Part shown: positions 1-11,300 of the stretch, in pieces | Layout: every line of letters starts with the position of its first letter | How positions within the stretch are numbered: position 1 is the stretch's first letter | DNA from: Phytopythium helicoides | Taxonomy: Eukaryota > Oomycota > Peronosporomycetes > Pythiales > Pythiaceae | DNA: 64,000 nt | Assembly (NCBI GenBank): GCA_024867545.1 | Contig: JANFNE010000011.1 | Coordinates: forward strand, 1,407,557-1,471,556 | Direction of reading: 5' to 3' | Notes under the pieces: generated by a model | The model's input: the letters and a program-made list of their open reading frames with translations, nothing else | What the model was told of the DNA's origin: nothing | The model's database searches: none | Made by a program: the position numbers and the translations under genes

Positions 1-52
1 GTCGCTGTGTGCGACCCCCATTCGAGCTGGTAGCTGACCATTGGGACTACAG

Positions 53-1829
53 ACAAAGCGGACAAGGCTGCTACTGGAGGAGAGAAGAAGGACAGCGACG
101 CTGCCAAGCAACCGGACGATGGGTTCCACTTTGAAAAAGAGGACGTGGCACCGATCTCGTTCCACGAGGTATCGCTTTTGGACAAGATACTCAAGGGGTC
201 TGCTGCGGCGCCGATGGGCCAGCGTGCACCCATGAGCACTGACGGAGGCGCAGTTCTGCACCTCACAATCTACCTTCCGACGCGGTCAGAGATCAAGATC
301 GATGTGCGCGAATCGTCGTCTGGTATCGCTGTTGTTGTTTCGCGGAGCTAACGTTGCCTTGTGTGTTCAGCTGTACGATGTGTCCACAGTCGACGAGTCG
401 ATCCAGGAAATCTTACGAGCTCACCAAGCACAAAAACTTCAACCTCCTCTCTATTACGGTCACCCAGAGTGCTACGAACTACGGCTCCACGATTCTGACG
501 GGTACCCTGATGAAGACTTCCCTGGTAACAAATTGTACACATTATATCTATCTCATCAATTAGCCTCTAACAACAGTCCTGTTCGTCCCGCAAAGCACTC
601 GACCGATCGCGAAAGATCAAGAACTTCGGTGACGCAGGAGGTCATGAATACTGTCTTTGCGAACGTCCAGACGCGTGTCCACCGTCAGGCGATGGTGGAG
701 CAGGTACGAGAGCCATTGTTTTATGGGTTTGGTGACTTTCTCTAACATGAGTGATTTTATTGTGGTTACAGCTGCAGCAGCACCTGCACCCGTGGCGAAG
801 GCGCCAACCATTGCTGAGAAGGCACCTCTCGCTGGCGAGAAATCGATCCTCAAGATTTACATGTACGTTGCACTCGCACGCTCTCTCATCATTCGCATGG
901 TTTCGAGACGAATGGTGACATGTATTCGTATGATTGATCTGTGATAGGCCAAAGAGTGATGATTACACCGTCGTTGCCATCGATAACAACACGGTGGGTC
1001 AGGATCTGCTGCCGACGTTGAACAAGAAGCATCGCCTGCAGCTATTCCAAGAACTGTACGTCTTGAAGATCAGCGAAGCAGAGCGTGAGCGCCTCGACTT
1101 GGCGAGCGATGAAATTGATATGCAAACCAAGCTCCGGCCATTGAATCTCCATGAGGTGACACTTGCACCGAGTACGTATTCCTGGTGTAAATGGTGGTAC
1201 ATAACAATCAGCCTTCATGCTAACTGTGACGGTGTCAACAGAAATATTTGCCGATGCTCCACAAATTGCGGCACCAGTTTCGAACGTCGTCGAAGAGGCA
1301 GTGCATTTGGACTCTCGTTCGCGACCTCCACCAGAGACGTTCATGTTCAACGACGTGACGGCGGCGATGTTCAAAGAGTGGCATGTTATCAAGAAGAACA
1401 AGTACGGCAAGCGCCAGCAGCGAATGCTCGGCATTGATCTCAACAAACTCTACAATCGGAAAGTGGGCGAGCGGGTCATCAAATCGCGCAACACCACCAA
1501 GATTGTACGTTTTGAATATCCATTCAGAGGTGAGGTCTGCAGTTATCTGACTCTGTCGTGTAGGCGGAGCGTCCGATGTCGAGTGTCGGCTGGGTTCGCT
1601 TCAATACGGACCCGTCCGAGTTCCAGATCTACTACAAGGACAATATCGAGGAGATCGTGACAGACTACACTGCCGATTCCCCTTACGAGTGTGGTGCGTG
1701 CCCCTTCTTATTGTTATGTTTTTTGGGGAATCTCTTTGCCAATGATTTCTTATGTCAACGTCCCACCGTTTGCTCTCTTCAGCCGAGATTGTTGCCAAGC
1801 TCAAGTACATCTTGTCTCGACGAAAGTAG
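53..1829 (+). CDS. SIN1: SIN1/AVO1-like TORC2 subunit (5' end outside window)
   Basis: Subunit of TOR complex 2 that recruits AGC-kinase substrates. The visible part is eight exons: 53-322, 390-524, 596-703, 772-862, 948-1171, 1242-1504, 1564-1693 and 1783-1829; all joins keep frame and give about 422 residues. In order I read a CRIM domain (YLPTRSEIKIDVRES, then ECYELRLHDSDG followed by DEDFPALD, the acidic signature of CRIM), a Ras-binding-like segment (YTVVAIDNNTVGQDLL) and a C-terminal PH domain (EWHVIKKNKYGKRQQRMLG ... GWVRFNTDPSEFQIYY). The start and N-terminal region lie upstream of the window; position 52 looks like an intron acceptor. Family assignment rests on this domain order and on the CRIM signature as I know it from the animal protein. 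Introns are 59-89 bp. Confidence 0.82.
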
Positions 1830-2238
1830 CTGAATGCCTGCCAAGTTGCAGGTGGTATCATCTTTCTGTACATCGTGGCGTTACAATTCCCTACCTACAT
1901 ATGTCCTTTGCATTCCATGTTCTAAAGTGCATATGACTGTGAAAGCAAAAGACCACCGAGTGGGCACGAAATGTTGTTGCGCGTCTCAATTTTATTCACC
2001 AGGTTTACGTTCCCAACGCAGCGCACTCTCCAAGCCCAAGCACAGCTCAGATCCAAGCCCACGACTAGCCGAAGCGGCCGAAGCTCAGAAATGAAACAAC
2101 ACCGACGGGAGCAAGAAGAACACGCGACGCACCGCCTCCGTCCAAACCGAACAAACGCGATGGAAGCGAGCCGCGACACCAGCTGACGACGCGGTGGGAG
2201 ACTCGTGGTATCGACGTATCGACTCAAGGACCCACTGC
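1830..2238. other. Intergenic, convergent SIN1 / eL18 ends
   Basis: 3' flanks of two convergent genes. I see no gene, repeat or structured RNA. A long plus-strand open frame starting near 2194 is antisense to eL18. Confidence 0.5.
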
Positions 2239-3186
2239 TTAGACCTTGAAGCCACGGCTCTTTCGGCGACCACGGGCCTGCTCGAACTTGCGGCCCTTGC
2301 TGCGCACGTACGGCTTGACGTGGTCGTGCGTGTGCACCGACTCGAGCGTCGACTTGTGGCCGAAGTGGCGGTACACCTCGCGGGCCGTGCGACGGCCACG
2401 GAGCAGCACCGTGTTCGAGCCCTTGGGAGCACGCAGAGCGAGCTGGTCGAAGCTCAGGCACTCACCGCCAGCCTTGACGATGCGAGCGCGGGCCGTCTCC
2501 GTGAAGTGCAGAGCGACGATCGAGAGCTTGGGCACGTTGAGGAGACGGATGTCGTCCGTGATGGTGCCGACGACGACGGCGATCTTGCCCTCGTGCGCCT
2601 TCATGTAGCGGGCGACGCGAGCGATCGACATCGGGGCCTGGTTGGTGTTGCTCTGGTAGAGACGGCGGAGCACGATCTCGTTGAACTTGGCACCGGTGCG
2701 GCGAGCCAGGAAGCGGTACAGCTACAAAAACGACAAGCAAGCAGGGGGGAGCAGGGGGGCGTTTCCGCCAACGCACACGTTAGCCCATGTGTTGTTGCTA
2801 AGAACTCAATGGGGGGACCGTGGCTAGGTACTTACGCGAACCAGCAGGTTCAGGTACACATTGTCCGACTTGGGCGCCGTGCGGTTCTTCTTGCCGACAA
2901 CCTTGCCACCGGCAACAATATCGATACCCTGTCGTCGCAATCCGCTGGTCAGTCGCTGCTCTCATCTCGTCGAGGCCGTCGAGGCGCTGCGGAGGCTGGC
3001 GGGGTCGCTGGAATCGACGGACGCCACCAGCACCACCGACGAGCAGCTCCATGTCAACGCCGCGACGTCGTAGCTGCTCGCGTGGCCCATCCCCTCCGCC
3101 GCCACGTCTTATCCGTCGCTTCCTCCTCCGCCTCCGCCTCGCCCCGACCGCCGCCTCAGCATCGCTCGCTCGCTCGCACGCACCAT
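2239..3186 (-). CDS. RPL18: 60S ribosomal protein eL18
   Basis: Structural protein of the cytosolic large ribosomal subunit. Three exons on the minus strand: the ATG alone (3186-3184), 2928-2836 and 2721-2239, giving about 192 residues, close to the usual 188. The protein reads [11 protein letters not shown]..., then [34 protein letters not shown] and the C-terminal [19 protein letters not shown], all hallmarks of eL18. The first intron (2929-3183, 255 bp) splits the start codon from the rest; its donor gtgcgtgcg directly follows ATG. This is a common design for eukaryotic ribosomal protein genes but is inferred here from the splice signal and from the GID start of the family. The second intron is 2722-2835. 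The gene is divergent from the hydroxylase-sulfotransferase gene. Confidence 0.9.
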
Positions 3187-3615
3187 ATTGCTTGGCCTAA
3201 AATTGAAACTTGATGGCGTCGGGAGCCTGCGCGCAGGCGGCTCGAGCTCCTGCGGCCATCGGTCGGTTGGTTCCCAGCGCTTGGGGCGACAGCGGCCGGT
3301 CCGCGGTTCACCCGAACCGCCCTCCGGTTCGGCGGCGATTAGGGCAGTTCAATATCCACCAATCAGATGGTGTCGACAGGTTTCTCGTGGCGTGGTCCAC
3401 TCCAGCAGCTCCTTGGCCACTGAGGGCACGCGCTCATCTGGTTACACGAGCACGCGCGGCCGCCTCGCCCGCCGCTCTTGCTGCGCTCGCCGAGGGCTCC
3501 GCTCGCTCGCCGCGCTCGTCGCATCGACCCGCGCCACTCCCGCGCTCCGTCAGCTCCGATTCGGTGGTCCTCCGGGCGTTTTTGGTCCGCTGGCAGTCGA
3601 GAAAACAGCGCCGAC
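3187..3615. promoter_or_regulatory. Shared divergent promoter, eL18 / hydroxylase-sulfotransferase
   Basis: About 430 bp between two divergent start codons. It contains CCAATCAG at 3359-3366 (an NF-Y-type CCAAT box) and GC-rich sequence. No gene is seen. The same octamer recurs in two other divergent promoters of the window. Confidence 0.5.
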
Positions 3616-5348
3616 ATGACAGGATACTCGGAAGGATACGCGACGGTGCCGCTCGAGTGCGACGCGCTGCTGCCTGCGCCTCTGCAGCTGACGACGAGCG
3701 GCTAACGGCGCTGATGACGACGCAGGCAGAAGACGGTGCCGCTGTGCGAGCTGGACGCGGAGGAGGCCGGCAAGTTCGCCATGGTGGTGGAGCGGCAGCA
3801 GGGCGTCGACATCTCGCTGCTGCAGGCGCGCATCCGGCGAGAGGAGCCCGCGCTGTGGGACCCCGCGCACCAGAAGGACAACGTGCCGATCCACCGCGCG
3901 GGCCACGACCGGTGGGGCATCGGCAAGGTCGTCTTCATCTTCTGCGACGACTACATCAGCCGCGTGTACACGTTCCCGTGGTTCCACACGTGGCGCAACG
4001 AGCTCGAGCCCGTGTTCCAGCAGATCGGCATCCCGTTCGACCGGGTCATCCGCTGCATCCTGGCATCCATGCCGCCTGGAGCTGACATCCCGGCCCACCA
4101 CGACACGGGCAACTGGGTCTCGCACTCGCACCGCATGCACATCCCCATCTTCACGAGCCCAGAGATCGACTTCATGGTCGGACCCAACGTCGACCAGATG
4201 ACGCGCTACGAGTTCAAGCAGGGCAACCTCTACGAGCTCAATAACATCAGCAAGCACCGCGTCAAGAACAACTGGGACCAGCACCGCGTGCACATGATCT
4301 TCGACTACGTCGAGGAGAGCTACCCGCTCGAGCGCATGCAGCTGACGCCCGACATGGTACTGCACCAGACGCGCCGCACGCTCGACCTCTCGACCGATTT
4401 TGGCTCGCGCGTGCCACCCAGCTTTATGGTCATTGGTGCGCAAAAAGCTGGGACGACCTCGCTCTACGACTACATTGTGCAGCATGACCTCGTGGTGTCG
4501 GCCAAGCGCAAGGAGACTCATTACTTTGACTGGCGCTGGAACAAGCAGTTGCCTGACTTCGCGTCCCCCGAAGGCGCGGAGAAACACCGCGAGTATTACC
4601 ACAACTTTTTCGACAAGCCACTGTTGTCCAAGTGTCCTTCCTTGTACACTGGCGAGGCGACGCCCAGCTACATGCTTGGCGGTAGCGTTGTGATCAATCG
4701 TATGAAGAAGGTGATCCCCGACTGTCGCAAAATCCTGGCTATTCTGCGAAACCCCGTCGACCGCGCATATTCGCACTACTGCATGACAGCGGACACAGAT
4801 GGCTCACCACAGCAACTGCGCAACCGCGGTCATCAGCACCTTAAGGGCCGTAGCTTCGAGACGATTGTAGACGAGGAGATCGAGGAGCTAGCACTCCTCG
4901 GCGTGCACCCGGACATGGACTTTGCCGAGTTCGATGACAAGGTGATGCGCTCCCGCCTCGACTTTGACCACGGCGCGCACTCGTACGTAGCTCGCGGACT
5001 GTATGCACTTCAGCTCGCTGGCTGGCTGGATGCATACCAGCGCGAAAATGTACTTGTGCTGTCTCTGGATGATATGAAGGGCACTGAGAAGCTTCATGTA
5101 CGTTGATTGGTATTGTTGTGGTATGTCTGCACCTGTGAAACTCATAGTGATATGCAAACCTACAGGCGGCTATGGACAAAGTCTTCGAGTTCCTCGAGCT
5201 ACCTCCGCATCGCATCCAGGACGAATCGGCCAAGAACACTCGCAAGTACGAGCCCATGGCGGCGGCGACGCGCCAGAAGCTCGTCGACTTCTACGCGCCA
5301 TACAACCAGAAGCTCAACGAATTGCTCGGCCGAAACTTTGACTGGTAG
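3616..5348 (+). CDS. Aspartyl/asparaginyl beta-hydroxylase-sulfotransferase fusion
   Basis: Predicted two-enzyme protein of about 531 residues from exons 3616-3656, 3726-5097 and 5166-5348. The N-terminal half is an Asp/Asn beta-hydroxylase-type 2-oxoglutarate/Fe(II) dioxygenase: the iron ligands HHD at about 138-140 and a distal His near 181 (NISKHRVKNN) are present, with the cupin-like HRMHIPI strand between them. The C-terminal half is a PAPS-dependent sulfotransferase: 5'-phosphosulfate loop GAQKAGTTSL at about 241-250 and 3'-phosphate motif RNPVDRAYSHY at about 305-315. Both active sites look intact. There is no signal peptide or membrane segment, so I infer a cytosolic protein; substrates are unknown. 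The first exon is short (phase-2 intron, donor gtgcga) and is the least certain part. Confidence 0.82.
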
Positions 5349-5430
5349 ACGACCCCGTAGATAGCAAGGATCGTTTACATCAAAAGTGACGATACCGACT
5401 CGTCACTTTCCAAGCCACGCTACTTGTTCC

Positions 5431-8289
5431 TTACTTAGTGCTTGGTATCTGCTTTTTGAGCAGCAAGTCCGTCTCTGTCTGTTCCGCAAGCAACTTTCGG
5501 TCGAATTCTGCGTCCATTCGCTGTTGAAGGCGCTCCGCCTGTTTCTCTGCGCGGGTCTCGTGCTTTGGCTGAGACCGGCACAAGAAGACTAAGTGCTGCA
5601 GCTCCTGGACTTGTGCGCGGAGCTGCTCGTACGCACCCGAGCTTACCAGTTGCTCATACTCCTTCCGAGTGATGGCAAGCTGCTCCTGCTGTACCTTGAG
5701 TTTGGTCGTGGTGCGTTGAATTTTTGAAGCCAGATATATTGATGCAGCCGATGTTTCCTTCCTGGTGGATGAAAACTTCAAACCTGCCGTAGAGTTTGCT
5801 GCCTCTACAGGCAAAGTAGCTCGTCGCTCCAGTACTTGGATGGCGAGCTGAAGCTGGGCGAGCTCCTCGTGCGCCCGATAGAGTGCCCACTGCTCCTCTT
5901 CTTCTTTGGTGAGCTCCTTCGCTTGAAGCCTTCGTTCCATTGCATGAACCCTGTCTTTCGCTTGTATTGAAATCTTACCCCCTTTTAATGTATCCGCGAA
6001 CACGCGTTGGCTCCGAACAGTGCGCACTTGGCCCTCCAGCTGCTTTGCAATATCCTCTAATTGTTTTACCTCTTGTTTGAGCGCTAGCAAATCTTCACTT
6101 TGCCGTTGTTTTTCTGCTTCGAGTCGCTCACGGTCTTTTTCAAGTAGCTCACATTCGCGTTGTCGCATCCCATAACGTTTTTCATCTACATCCTCCTCCT
6201 CCTTAGCAGCTCCTCGAGGCTGGGGCTGTGTTCGACCAGATGGCTTCAGCTCGCGGTCTGCACTTGTTGCTGATCGTTCTTTCTCGGCAGCTACGCGAAG
6301 GCAATCACGCGTGTGTCGATCCTTTCGATTGAGAACCTCTAAGTGCTTACAGACTCGCGATACCTCGTCCACTTGCTGTTTGAGCTGCGCTACATCGTCT
6401 TGTAGAACGGTTACGTCAGCTACGAGCTGGCTCTGCTTGTTGTATGAAGCCTGTGCTTTCTGCATCTGGAAGTCCAACTCCATTTGTCTCTCGCGACGCC
6501 TATCCTCTGCGAAGGCTTTGTCCTGAACGCTCCCACCAAACCCTTGTTCCGCTGCCAGTGGCTTCTTTGGCGCGGCAATAGCGAGCAGCCTCTTGCCTAG
6601 AGCTAGGTTCTCTGCAGATACTAGCTCGACAAACTTGGTTCGATTGATTCCTGAGGATGCTTTATGTCCGTGCTTCTTGGCCCCATGTTGAGGTGGAGTA
6701 ATGCGATTCTTTTCCTGTGCCTTTGTCACGTCTTGCAATCTCCCTCGCCGAAAATTCTTCCACTCTAGGCGTTTGGCAAACTCCAGATTTTCTTTGGAGA
6801 TCTTTTGCTCGAATCGTTTACGATTGATACCACTACTAGCAGTTTTACTCGGGGCCTTGATCTTTTGTCGGTACGCCCAGGACGAGTCGGTAGGCTTCGC
6901 TTCCTTGTGTAGCTTAGAGGACGACGATGAGTGTCTGCTTTGTTTGGCATCGTCAAGCCGGCTCCGAGTGCTTCTAGCGGATGCCGAGGACCGAGTTCCC
7001 TGTGCCAGCTCATGCTTGACTTCACTTTCGAAAGAGGGCACAAACAGGAAAGCAACTACGATTTCTGCTGCTCCTTGTCCACTTGACGAAAAAATGCGTT
7101 TACCTGTCCGAGACTGAAGCTGTAAATACTGAGTCAACGATGGCGACTTTGACAGGAGCGCGGGTAGCATGTCGCTAAGGGATACTATCGTTTGCCCTAG
7201 AAATGCGCTGCTTTGGGCTCTATCTAGTTCTGCATCAATCGAATAGACTCCCAGGATGAAGTCGCCTTGCACTCGGTTCCAATCGACTTTCAATGCTGTT
7301 TTCGGTGGAATCAAATCAAGCTGAAAGTGGCAACCGCTGATGCTACCTGATGCAGCGTCTTGACCATTCCATTCTAGTTCTTGGTCTTCATTTATCCATA
7401 CGGGATCCGCCGATTCGGATACTACCGGTGTAGTTGATAGTGCCTTTTTGCATCTTAGCATTAAAGATGATGCTCTTGTGGAATCTCCACCCTCAGCGAA
7501 TGAGATTCTGACAAAGCAACTTGGGCTACGGCCACCGATCCTTGGCAGCCCACTGCCTCGAATAATCTTTCCGTACAGACGTCCTCGTTGGGGCATTTGA
7601 CAACTCGTCACACCTCCGTCAGATTTAATGTGCGGAAGTGGTTGCTCATTGCAATGAGTTTCTGGAGTCTCAATAGACTGCTCCAATTCGTCATCTATAT
7701 CATCCAAATCGCGAACATCAAGAACTTGGAAAGCGTGAGATACTGGGGTCAAGTCTGGGTTTAGACACCGAGGGGATTCCTCTCCTTCACTGTTTGTGCA
7801 TACATCCATTGAGCTTTTCGGTCTCGAGACTTCGACAGTTGGGTTCATTTTCGTGTCAGAAACTTCGCGTACAGTGTCAGATGCATCAGTGTCAACGAGT
7901 CTCAATGATTGTGCCTCGATATCACTGTCTTCATAGCCACCTGCACTATTATACTCGTCATCGTCATAGGCACTCGGCGACTCGGGCGGCTCGAGCATCT
8001 GACGATGTAGTGAACCGACTTTGGATTCAACTCCATCGCCTTGATGATCGTATCCATGATCGTGTTCAGTATGGACTACGATGGCACCTCCATTATCGTC
8101 TTCGCTTTCGTTATCTTGCGATAATGGCTCACCGAACTTTATCAGCGTGGCATCAGCTTCCCATCGCTCGTCCCCGTCGTCATACACAATGTAATATCCC
8201 TCGTTTTCATCAAAGTCGCTAACATTCCCACCGAACCACTCGTGCTCGTCCGGCCAATAGACCAATGCTCGCAGTCCTATTCGGTCCAT
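5431..8289 (-). CDS. Tudor-like/C2/coiled-coil protein with CFAP97-like repeats
   Basis: Intronless gene of about 952 residues. I start it at the ATG at 8289; the frame is open further upstream but has only a GTG there. Segments in order: a Tudor/Agenet-like beta barrel at the N terminus (LRALVYWPDEHEWFGG ... YYIVYDDGDERWE), an acidic low-complexity stretch, a C2-like domain (GRLYGKIIRGSGLPRIGG ... GDFILGVYSID), two copies of a motif of form SGINRxxFxxxxSxENLxxxKRL, and a long C-terminal coiled coil rich in E/K/Q. The duplicated motif resembles the Hemingway/CFAP97 family signature, which would suit a ciliary role, but this is a tentative visual match. It is head-to-head with the ankyrin gene, 110 bp between start codons. 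No precise function can be assigned. Confidence 0.7.
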   Translation of the reverse strand: MDRIGLRALVYWPDEHEWFGGNVSDFDENEGYYIVYDDGDERWEADATLIKFGEPLSQDNESEDDNGGAIVVHTEHDHGYDHQGDGVESKVGSLHRQMLEPPESPSAYDDDEYNSAGGYEDSDIEAQSLRLVDTDASDTVREVSDTKMNPTVEVSRPKSSMDVCTNSEGEESPRCLNPDLTPVSHAFQVLDVRDLDDIDDELEQSIETPETHCNEQPLPHIKSDGGVTSCQMPQRGRLYGKIIRGSGLPRIGGRSPSCFVRISFAEGGDSTRASSLMLRCKKALSTTPVVSESADPVWINEDQELEWNGQDAASGSISGCHFQLDLIPPKTALKVDWNRVQGDFILGVYSIDAELDRAQSSAFLGQTIVSLSDMLPALLSKSPSLTQYLQLQSRTGKRIFSSSGQGAAEIVVAFLFVPSFESEVKHELAQGTRSSASARSTRSRLDDAKQSRHSSSSSKLHKEAKPTDSSWAYRQKIKAPSKTASSGINRKRFEQKISKENLEFAKRLEWKNFRRGRLQDVTKAQEKNRITPPQHGAKKHGHKASSGINRTKFVELVSAENLALGKRLLAIAAPKKPLAAEQGFGGSVQDKAFAEDRRRERQMELDFQMQKAQASYNKQSQLVADVTVLQDDVAQLKQQVDEVSRVCKHLEVLNRKDRHTRDCLRVAAEKERSATSADRELKPSGRTQPQPRGAAKEEEDVDEKRYGMRQRECELLEKDRERLEAEKQRQSEDLLALKQEVKQLEDIAKQLEGQVRTVRSQRVFADTLKGGKISIQAKDRVHAMERRLQAKELTKEEEEQWALYRAHEELAQLQLAIQVLERRATLPVEAANSTAGLKFSSTRKETSAASIYLASKIQRTTTKLKVQQEQLAITRKEYEQLVSSGAYEQLRAQVQELQHLVFLCRSQPKHETRAEKQAERLQQRMDAEFDRKLLAEQTETDLLLKKQIPSTK

Positions 8290-8399
8290 TCGAATGCTTG
8301 AGAGCCTGCAGCAATGCAAAAACCAACAATACGTAACGCCAAAACTGGCGCGCCGATTCGCGTGTTTAGCATTGATATTTTGCACAGCGGCTCGGTGAA
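8290..8399. promoter_or_regulatory. Very short divergent promoter
   Basis: 110 bp separate the ATG of the Tudor-like/C2 gene (minus) from the ATG of the ankyrin gene (plus), so both must share control sequence here. It contains an AT-rich stretch and a GGCGCGCC site but no recognised box. Confidence 0.45.
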
Positions 8400-11300
8400 A
8401 TGAGCGCTAACACCAGACCGACTGCACTTCAGGCATTTGCCCAGCAGTATGGCAACGACAACACCCCCGCATCAACACAGCCGTTTGCATCAAAATCTAC
8501 AGTTCCGCCATCTCACTCTCTCTCCCCCCTTGCAGAGTTTGCAGCGAAGCAAAGTCTTGCTCTCGAACCTCTCACAACCAGTAAGGCTAAGGCTAACGCA
8601 TTACCTTCGTTGAAGCTAGAAGAAAACAGTAAAAATGCCTCTGAGGAACTTCGAGGAGCCGAGTCTCCAAAACCTAGGAACTCCCAGTCAGTAACACAGC
8701 CATTATTACTCATTCCTGCTTCCGAAGCGGATACCACTCTGCAAGTTAATCACCTAAGTGAAGCAAAAGTGACTCCAAACTACCAAAAGAACACCGAAGA
8801 AGGCGATCCTGTTCAAAATGCTACAGAACCTCAGGAATCGAAAGACTCGGACTACCTCGACTTCAGTAGCGACGACGAAAGCGCAGATAAAGCATCAGAC
8901 TTCAGTCCAGAATATGCAAAATTGTCGGATGAAGTTGAAATTGCGATTGACGACCTGTATGAGCTGGAGAGCGGTGGTAGTGGAGGCGTGGCTCAATGGT
9001 ACGTTTGCTTAATATTTGAGAGCCAACAGCGAGCTGAAAATGATACTGTTCAATCACAGTTTACAGAAAGAAGAACTGCTGGAATTGTTTCTCCCAAAGT
9101 CAAGCGACATCGAGCTATTCCACTGCACGCTAACTCATGATCAACAGCGGCTGAAAGAGCTGCTTACAAGTTTGTCCCCACGAGAAATACTCGGCATACG
9201 AGATACTAACAATCGATCTCTATACCATTACGCAGCACTCCTGCGGAATCGTAAAACACAGGACTTAGTTTTTGGCCACATTGACGCTTACTATGACGCA
9301 CGCATGACGTCTCAGTTTCAAAACATCATGCAAGAGAAAGGAATCATTGAAAGGAATGTATAGGTTGTGTTGAGAACTGATCCAGGATATGCTGAGTACA
9401 AAACTCTGTCTGGACACAGATGGCTATCCAAGGACAAGTCTCGCAAAAGCACGTGGATGCCTCCAGGGGCTCATGAGATCCATCGAAAATATGTCGAGCA
9501 GAAGGAGCACGACTGGAAGTGTATCTGCGAGTCGGTCGATGAAGGAGGTCGCTCATTGCTTCACTATGTACGGTGCTTTACAGTCGAAGTTTGATGCTGT
9601 GAGATTACTAACGTTCCCTTCAAGGCTGCAAGTTCTCCTGGTAAACCACTCTTTATGAAGAGCGAGCCGTTTCTGCGCATCATTCGTAAGCATCCAGAGT
9701 TGATTCAAAGTCGTGGTAAGCAAGTGAATTGAAAAATAAAAGGAAGCTGACCACTAATGTCACTGCAGACTCAGTAGGGTGGATGCCTCTTCATTTCGCT
9801 GTCAAATCCGGAAATATGCAGCAGATCAAGTGGTACTTCGACCTCGGAATCTGTTTTAATCAAGAAGATGTGAGCTGCTTGATATCTCTCAGCCAGAATC
9901 GATCGATCCGTGAAGCACTCCTCCAGAAACTAGAAAAACTAGACGGAAAAGTATACTATTGTAGGTCTGAAGCAAAAGATTCAACGCAAGAATCTGACAA
10001 CTGGGATCTAGGCCTTGGCGTTTTTGCGCGAGCCAAGATGGAGCGCGGCCAAGGTTCTTCAACGTTTCTTGCAGCCACCAAGTATGGGAATATGGGCGCA
10101 ATTGCATTGTTGATTCAACAGGGTACGGACCCCAAAAAAGTGTGTGACCTCAATGGGTGGAATGCACTACACGTAAGTTTATATGGATGTGTCTATCATG
10201 CAGCTGTGGCTTCAACTCTAATCGTTCGCAGGTTTGTGCAAATGAAAGCACCCATCGCCACGTTCTAATTGCCAAAATGCTTCTCGAGCCACCTCATTCG
10301 CTCTCTGCCAACTCACGATCGTTGAAAGGAAGAACGCCTTTGCATATTGTTGCCAAAACACGGCAAAATCGCTCCTGCGATGAATTCTCTAGCGCTATTA
10401 TTGAAGACCTTTGCTTGTACGGTGCCGAAATCAATGCCCGAGACAGCAAAGGATACACACCACTTCATTTAGCCTCCCGAGCGAACAACTTGACAGCAGT
10501 GAGCTGCTTACTCAAAGCCAATTGCGATATTGCGGCTCTCGATCGTTACGGATGTAACGCCCTTCATCTTGCAGGTGGAGAAATTGCAGAGCTTACTACG
10601 GCTTTGGTTTTTTAGCGCACTAACATTGTGATATACATGCCAACAGTCGATCGAAGCAGTGTAGATGCTATAACCGAGCTAGTAGCTTGGGAAGAAGGCT
10701 TTGGATATTTGTCTAAAGCAGCGAATCATCAAGGACGAAAGCCAGCTGACATGGCGCGCAACGAAACAACCCGACTGCTCCTGGTAATGACTTCACTTGT
10801 ACTTCCATCGTCACCACATATATTCACGTATTCCAACGAATTGTAGAGGACTTGGCAGGCATGCTACCGGGGCGAAATAGACACCATCAAGCGCCTAATT
10901 CAGTCCAATCAACAAAGTAGAAATGAGAATCGTTCAGGAAGAGCAATCGAGTCTTCTTTTGTGGGCATACGAACGCCTCAAACGCTTCGTACACCTCTTC
11001 ATATCACGGTATGGACTGTATACATGCTAATCAGCTAGATGTGAGATTGAGCTGAGATCGGATTGATTGCGGTGCCTAGATTCAAGGATACTTCGATGCG
11101 CTATACTCATTGAGAAATGACTCAAAGGCGCACTCAGTTCGACATACTACGGCATCAGCAGTAATTGACCTTGATCGTCGACGATATCGAGAAAGTGTTT
11201 CCTTGTTGGTTCGGGCCGGAACCGACCTTACTGCAACTGACAAGTGGGGAATCACCCCAACGATGCTTGCTGCGACGATTGATGATGAGGCGTTGATGAT

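Noticed and set aside
2194..3213. 339-residue plus-strand frame over eL18
   Set aside because: Runs across eL18 exons and introns in antisense; composition typical of shadow frames.
3550..4776. 408-residue open frame antisense to the hydroxylase-sulfotransferase gene
   Set aside because: GC-rich codon bias on the plus strand keeps the antisense frame open; its sequence is Arg/His/Val-rich with no family resemblance, whereas the plus frame has two intact enzyme domains.
8290..8385. N-terminal extension of the Tudor-like/C2 protein to 8385
   Set aside because: The upstream open frame begins with GTG, not ATG, and would leave only 14 bp to the divergent gene; the ATG at 8289 starts the Tudor-like domain directly.
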